DNA from: Hyaloscypha bicolor E
Taxonomy: Eukaryota; Ascomycota; Leotiomycetes; Helotiales; Hyaloscyphaceae
DNA: 64,000 nt
Direction: 5' to 3'
NCBI RefSeq assembly: GCF_002865645.1
Contig: NW_020194638.1
Span: forward strand, 62,001 to 126,000
Shown here: positions 57,467 through 64,000 of the stretch, piece by piece
How positions within the stretch are numbered: position 1 is the stretch's first letter
How the letters are laid out: every line of letters begins with the position of its first letter
Notes under the pieces: generated by a model
What the model was told of the DNA's origin: nothing
What the model saw: only the letters and a program-made list of their open reading frames with translations
Databases searched by the model: none
Translations under genes and position numbers: made by a program

Positions 57467-58865
57467 TTATAATTAAATCGAGTTAAATAATTATTTTTAG
57501 GATTCGGTTTCTCGAAAAAGCTTTATATAGCTTTTATATTAATAAAAAAGCCTGAGAATTTAAAAGGCTATATTACTATTATTTAGTAAATAGTATTAGA
57601 CTTGAAATAGGGCTATAATAAAGGCTATTAATTAATAAATATAAGCTTATATAATATAATTATAAATTAGAAAACTAGAGGGCAAAGACTCAATACCTGT
57701 ATGCGGTATCCTTTACGAACCTCCAGCTCTCGATTAAGAGTCTACAGAGCCAAGATTAAGTCATACGACGACGACGAATATCCTCCTCCTCGCCGCCACT
57801 CCGCCCGCGGTACGACATATGCGACTTCTAGTAGCCACTACGACGATAGGTTAACTAATACCTCACTAATAGAGCCTTAGTTCTGTCGCGTTCTGTTTAT
57901 ATAGGCGAATCCGCCACCGAAATCAGAGTTTTCACCCCACTTTGGTTAATACAATAATACTAGAATACGAATATATTAGGAAGGGTTTTGGATTTAGTTA
58001 GAACGAAACGCATTAATAGTTACAGAGAACCTGGTTAGATTCAATATCTACTATCTATTACAAGCGCCTCGAGCTTATAACTTCTCGCAAAGTACGAAGC
58101 CCCTTCCATTACCACTCCTTTGGACCTCAATTTCGGTTACGTCGTCCTATTTTTCTTTTCGTACCCTTTTCTAGCCAGGAGAGCCTTTCTTGCAATGAGT
58201 AGACATTTCCCACGCCTCTATAGACCTGGAATAGTGGCTAGCGGATTCACGACGCCAAGTTTACTCTCTATAACTACGAATATTATGGTATTATATCGGG
58301 TCTCGAACTAAGGTTTGGGAGGGGGTATAAGAAGGATATTCGGGGAAGAGAGAGGTCGGAGACACAGCCTGGATACCTGCCCCTATTACTGAATAGCATT
58401 AGGCTATATAATAGTCCGTTATCTCGTACTATTAACTCTTGGATTTAAGATCTAGGACTAGCGAACGGGTTACGTTATACTAGCTGGTTTTCATGGTTTT
58501 TCCTGGCAGGGCAGTAGACGCAAATGACTAGAGTTTGTCTAGTTATATGGGTAAGAACATATAGGGATAGTCTTCCTTAACTACTATGCCAAATAGATAT
58601 CTAGGGGGCTCTATATTATTAAAGGAATTTGGATTAGTAATAGAGAAGAATATACTAACTAAGGTCAGGTATTCTGGCTCGTAGGCAGAGAGGACCTATA
58701 GTACTATATAGTTATAAACTAATAAAGTATATTAAATAGAAAAAAAAAAAAAAAAAATTAGAAAACTATTTTAGAAATATATATAGTTTCTATATTTGAA
58801 ATATATATAAAATAAGTTTTAAAGAATATAATTAAGGCTTATAAAAAGAAAAAGCTATTATAAAA
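57467..58865. other. mixed-composition stretch, no supported gene
   Basis: 57690-58720 has near-normal composition with CpG-containing words, unlike the flanks. ORF 58120-58311 and neighbouring frames show no family. An 18-19-base A-run lies at 58741-58758. Possibly a fragment of a host locus or a less mutated transposon. Confidence 0.35.
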
Positions 58866-59158
58866 GAGAAACTTATATAAAATAAAAACTTATATAAAGT
58901 ATACTAGAATATAAAACATAACTTAATAATAAAATAATAGAAATAAAGAAATAAATAATAAAGCATAAATAGTATATAATATATAAAAGCTTAATTAATT
59001 AAATATAAAATATAAATTATTATTTAGAACTATAAAAAAACTAGCTTTTTTATATAATTCCTATAAATTATATATAAAAAACCCTAGCCTTTATTATATA
59101 ATTAAAACCTTAAAACTATTAAAATAAATTTTTTTTAATAAAATATAGCTTATTATAT
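58866..59158 (+). repeat. 295-bp dispersed repeat, copy C (RIP-mutated)
   Basis: Same orientation as copy B. The terminal palindrome has become ATATAGCTTATTATAT (59143-59158); all differences from GTACGGCTTGCCGTAC are C-to-T or G-to-A. Confidence 0.65.
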
Positions 59159-61480
59159 TATATCTAATTCTTTATTTATTTATATTTGTTTTCTAAATAC
59201 TAAAAACTAATAGAAAATTCCTATTTAAAGTTTAAAATAATAAAATAATTAGAATTTTTTTCTATTAATATTTCTAATTTCTTTTTAATATACCTAAAAT
59301 ATAATTTATTACTCTTAAATAATCTCATTTTATATTCTGGAACTTATTTGAAAATAATTCGAATTTATTTAATTATATTTTTATATTAAATATAATATAA
59401 TTCTTTTTATTATTTAGTATTTAATTTTAATTATTAATTAATCTTAGCCTTTATAGCTAGATAATAAAATAGCTTATTATAGTAAATTATATTATAAATT
59501 ATACTAATATATTTCAAATAAATAACTTCTTTAAATTTTATATTATTTTTAATATTCTTAAATTAGCCTTTAATAAAAAAAACCTTTTAGTAAAAAGCTT
59601 TAATAATTTTATAAAAGATTTCATTCTTATATATTTTATTCTAAATAATAACTAGGCTTATTAGAATTATAATAAAATGCTTTTCGAATAATAAATTATT
59701 ATTAAGCTATTATTTAATTACTATTTTATTCGAGAATTATTATTTAATTATAATTCTAGACTTATAAATTATTTAGCTAAAAGTATTTATTTATTTAGTT
59801 AAGTATTTTATATTTAAATACTTTCTTTTATTTTCTTTATTAGATATTTACTTAACTTCTTTATATTTTCTAAATTAAAATTATTATAAATAAAAAAGTA
59901 ATTAATATTTTAAAAACTTTCTTATTAAAGAAAGTTATTCTTTTATAGCCTATAAAGAAAATATAACTAATATTCCGATTTTTCTTATTAAGGAAGAACT
60001 CGCTATTTAGAGCTTTAGTAATAGCTAGATTATTAGTATTACTTTTATATTAATAATAATTAATATTTCTAGAAATGTTATATTAGACTAGCTAAAAGTA
60101 AATAATTAAATAAATAAAATATTTAGCTAATATCTTATAAAATTCAAGCTATATTAAGAAATCTACTATTAAAAGTTAAGAGACTAAAATAAAATAGCTA
60201 TTATTTAGATTTTTAGATTTTAATACTTTATTTTTTCAGAAATAAAACTATAATTTCTTTATTTTCTTTATTAAAAATTCTTGAATATTAAGCTTTTTAA
60301 TTTATTTTAAGTAATTTTTCTTATAAATATAGCTATTTATATTTAAATTAGAAATATTAGACTTAGAAATAGAAGCTATAATATTGAATTAAAGCTATAA
60401 ATTCGAATAAAATTAATTAGAAATCTAATACTTATATTTATAGTTTATAATTTTCTTGTTTTTTAAAAAAGAATTCTATATATCTTTATTTATTTAAATA
60501 ATAAAAACATATTTCTTATTTTTAGTAGTTTTATAAATCTTAATAATTACTTTTAAGATATTTATAAGCTTAATATTAATTATATAAATAGAGAAAGTAT
60601 TAATAAATTATTAAAAATATATTTTATAGAAAGCTTTAAAAGATTTATTAATAATTCTATAATATTTTTATTTATAAATAAGTTCTAGAATACTATTATA
60701 TAACTTCTTAAAATATAATTATTTTAATAATTAAGTATTAGTTTCTATTTAGTTAATATCTTATATATATAATATTTAGATATATTATTAATATTATTAG
60801 TATTCTTTTTTTTAATTCTAGATATTTTTTTTAAAGTTTTTCTAATTAGGATCTCTTTTTTATTTTATTTTATTTTATTTTCTAATATATTACTAATCTT
60901 ATCTTTAGACTAGTATTTAGATCTATATTATTTATTAAAGGTTTTAAGCTTAGCTTATTTTTTTTTTACTAGATTCTTAATTAGTTATACTAATTCTATT
61001 AGTTTTATTAATAATACTAATAATAAGCTTTATTAAATTAGCTTTAGTCTTATTAATTAAATTTAATTTAATTATTATTAAGATTATAATAAGACTCTAT
61101 TTTTTAAACTTATTATAAAAGCTAAAAAAAGATTTATTATTATAATATTCTTTAATAATAATTCTAAAAATATTAAAAGTATATTATTTAGCTTTAAGAT
61201 TATTAACTAATAATAGCTTAAAAACCAATTCTTTAGATTTAAAATAGCTTTAATATACTTAAATATTTTAGTAATATCTAATTTAGTAAATATATTAGTA
61301 TTCTAATATTTTTTATTTTTAATATATTTTAAAATAGCTTTATTAATTAACTAAATAGCCTTATATATTAAAGCTTTTATTTTAAAAAGGAAATATAACT
61401 TTTTATAAATATTTTTATTAAAATTATTATAAATATTATTAATATATTAGCTAAAGGCTTTATTATTATTATAAATCTAT
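59159..61480. other. AT-rich unclassified repeat DNA
   Basis: No ORF or recognised domain. TA-rich with poly-A/T-biased words on both strands, as in the other RIP-type blocks. Confidence 0.45.
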
Positions 61481-64000
61481 AAAAAGAGCCTATAAATAAG
61501 GCACTTATAAGAGAACTATTTATTGAGAAAACTAAGCTAAATATTACGGATATGGCATTTAGGGCTTGGAAAGCAAGGTAAAAGGTCTCTTATAAAGATG
61601 ACTTAAAGCTAAGGAAGAGAAAACTAGAATATAAAAGGCTATAGGCTTAAGTATACCCATAATCTACTAGCTTCTAAAGAGTCTAGTATCCTAAATATCT
61701 CTATACGCATTTCTATACTAGCTATTAAGTAACTATATTAGGTAATTAGAATATAGAAACCAGAACTATAATATTAAGGAGAAAAGGAATCTCGAGCTAA
61801 AATTCTTTAAGTATTTATAGTTCTTTGCTTATAGCTTGGCTTAATAAGGCTTAGTATCCTAAATTTCTTAGAATATAGCTTCTTTTAGCTTTATTATATA
61901 TAATTATTATATAACTTCAGATACTAGATACTAGATACTAGGCTCAGATATTAAATACCAGATATTAGACTAAATAAAGTATAAAATCATAATATTACTT
62001 CTTTTATTAGAAAAAGCTTATCCTTAAGTAAATAAATATTATAGAATTATTATTTAAATTATTATAATTCTCTATTTTATTCTCTCAGGCTTATATCTAG
62101 TTAATTAGCTTCTTTAGTAGGCCTGGCTATTATTAATTAGCTAAGTAGTAGTCTTATAGCTTATAGGAAAAGTATTTTAGATTAGAGGCCGGATACTAGT
62201 TAAGGTTTTTATTATATTTAATCTAACTAATCTTATATAAAAGCTTTCCTTATTTTGCTTTTAATATTAGAATATTTTATATTTTATATTCTTGGTTTAT
62301 TATTACTTGAATTAGTAAAGGAAATTTGTTTTTTTTAGCTAGGTAATAAATTATTAGTAGCTTTATATAAATAGTTAGGAGAGAATATATTATGAATTTT
62401 AATATTTTCGAGTAGTTTAATCTTATAAGAATTACTAACTTAATATAGGATTAGGTAAAGCCTAGCTATTTAGTAATCTAGCTTATAGCTAGGGTATTAT
62501 ATTCTTTATTTCTTTATTAATATATATATTTTATTTCTTATTTTGAAATTTATAAAATAATATTTAGTATTAATATATTTTTTTATTTTCTTTTATATTT
62601 ATTTTATATTTTTCTTATTTCTTTTTATAGTATTCTCTATTTATCTAGTAATTTATTAAGCCTTTATTTTATTTAGCTTATTTTAGGATATAATTATTAG
62701 AATTAACTAGTTAAAAAAAGTTTATAAAAGCCTATTATTAAGGAGTTTATATAGAAATATATTAATAGAGCTATATAAGAAAATAAATTAAATATAGTTA
62801 ATTATTAGTAAGTACTTATTCTAGTTATTTTAGTAATATATAATATACGAGTATAATTATTAATTAATATATTAGTTTATAATTTCCGTTTATTTATTAG
62901 TTTATAAATAATATATTATTAATAGTTTTAATTTTATATTTAGTATTTTATTAAATTTTTTCTAGAATACTAATATAAATTACAAACTATAATTAGAAAT
63001 AATAAAAGCTAGAAAGCTATAATAATAATAGATAATTTAGAAATATATTTTTATTATATCTTTTATTATAATTATTTTATAATAAGATATAAAAATAGCT
63101 TACTTACTTAATTAGTTAATTATAATATATATAGTATTATAGTTAGACTTTAAGCTAAATATTAACTTGAAATCTATTATAATATATTATTATAAGTAGT
63201 CCGGAACTAGTAAAAAGTAAAATAAATCAGGAATCTTATTTCTTGGGATATTTACTTATTTATATAATTAGTAATTACGAATATATTAAGTAATATTATA
63301 TTATATATTTTTCTAGTAATATTATAGCTATAATAATTTATATGTTTTATCTTTACTAGAATATATTATAAAGACTTAGTTATAAGCTTTATAAATTAAA
63401 TCCATATATAACTATTTCTCTAGTACTATAAGTTATTTATAATAGAATAATAACTTATTTTCTATAATAAAATCGGTATTATTTTATTTAGCCTACTTAT
63501 AAAAGGCTTATAAAGAAAGGGCTTTATAATTATTTTATAGGATTTATTTAATTAAATTATTTATTTTATTAAGATTATTATTATTATCTTAAAAAAGAAA
63601 AAGAGAATTAACTTTAATACTAAGGTTCTAGAATACTTTTAGATTAATTTAGTTTTAAAAAAGAAAGGTTTTAGTATAGTATTTCTCTTTTATTTTATTT
63701 TACTAAATAATCTTATTATCTTAGTATATTAGAATATTAGCCTTTATATTCTATTTACTAGATTTATATTAGATAATAAAGTAATATTTGGCTAAGGCTT
63801 TAGTCTATTTAGCTTATTTATTTATAAGCTTCTTTATTATAAAGTATTTTAATAAGTAATAATTTATATAAATCTGAATTTAATAAGTAATTCTTTAAAA
63901 TTCCGGATATTATTAATCTAAAAATTATATAATAGCAAGTATCTTTTTATTATATATCTTATAATTATATTCTATAAATACTATTATTTTTAAGAAAAAT
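61481..64000. other. AT-rich transposon relics to the window end
   Basis: 61480-61860 on the plus strand reads through stops as a basic, alpha-helical-looking fragment (KVKGLLQR-LKAKEEKTRIQK), perhaps the N-terminal part of a transposase. 61919-61960 has AGATACTAG repeats similar to the copia-internal array. 62000-64000 is unclassified RIP-type sequence. Confidence 0.4.

Noticed and set aside
58741..58758. A-run as the poly(A) tail of a LINE element
   Set aside because: No RT or endonuclease motif and no target duplication could be found upstream.
1..64000. CRISPR arrays, tRNA or rRNA genes
   Set aside because: No regularly spaced repeats, cloverleaf-like boxes or rRNA words were seen. The organism is eukaryotic by its introns and gene families.

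Overview
The window looks like a chromosome segment of a filamentous ascomycete (Pezizomycotina). Three genes carry short spliceosomal introns of 45-53 bp. The gene families are typical of that group: a fungal SDR, a Zn2Cys6 regulator, a HET-domain-type protein and a Cys-rich single-pass surface protein. Most transposons are saturated with C-to-T and G-to-A changes in the style of RIP (repeat-induced point mutation), giving a sharply two-part base composition. No bacterial-type operon, rRNA, tRNA or CRISPR array was seen.

Layout. 1-245 is a repeat remnant. 246-8101 is a normal-composition genic island. It holds a possible small spliced gene (931-1317) and an SDR oxidoreductase (1860-2764, minus) divergent from a Zn2Cys6 transcription factor (3354-5042, plus), with a 12-bp-arm palindrome between them. 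It also holds a decayed GMC oxidoreductase (cellobiose-dehydrogenase-like flavodomain) and ORF remnants around 7-7.8 kb. 8110-25666 is a hAT transposon with a perfect 8-bp target duplication (CATTTAAT). It is split by a Ty3/gypsy chromovirus on the minus strand (8962-23010, TSD CTAAA). That element is in turn split by a second copy of the same family in opposite orientation (13992-21013, TSD CTTCT with one transition). 25675-27296 is the other half of the pre-insertion locus and holds a HET-type ORF lacking its N-terminal domain.

27297-46740 is AT-rich repeat DNA. It contains a 295-bp repeat with a palindromic end, a ~710-bp repeat split by a Ty1/copia element (28244-34647, TSD ATTAT), 17-bp minisatellites, and a much younger gag-only LTR element (39878-41727, TSD ATTTC). 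46740-51500 is a second normal-composition island with the Cys-rich membrane protein gene (47646-48940, minus), an inactivated DD34E Tc1/mariner element (49355-51075) and a MITE sharing its poly-C end (51116-51304). 51500-54991 is a RIP-damaged TIR transposon encoding a fungal DDE endonuclease. 55029-56107 is a TRIM-like LTR element with an initiator-tRNA-type primer site (TSD GACAT). 56108-64000 is again mostly AT-rich repeat relics.

The intact or near-intact host genes are the SDR, the Zn2Cys6 factor and the Cys-rich membrane protein. The divergent SDR/regulator pair could be a small co-regulated unit, because the palindrome between them has the CCG...CGG form that Zn2Cys6 dimers bind. Everything else is mainly a record of transposon waves, whose nested target-site duplications allow the insertions to be ordered.
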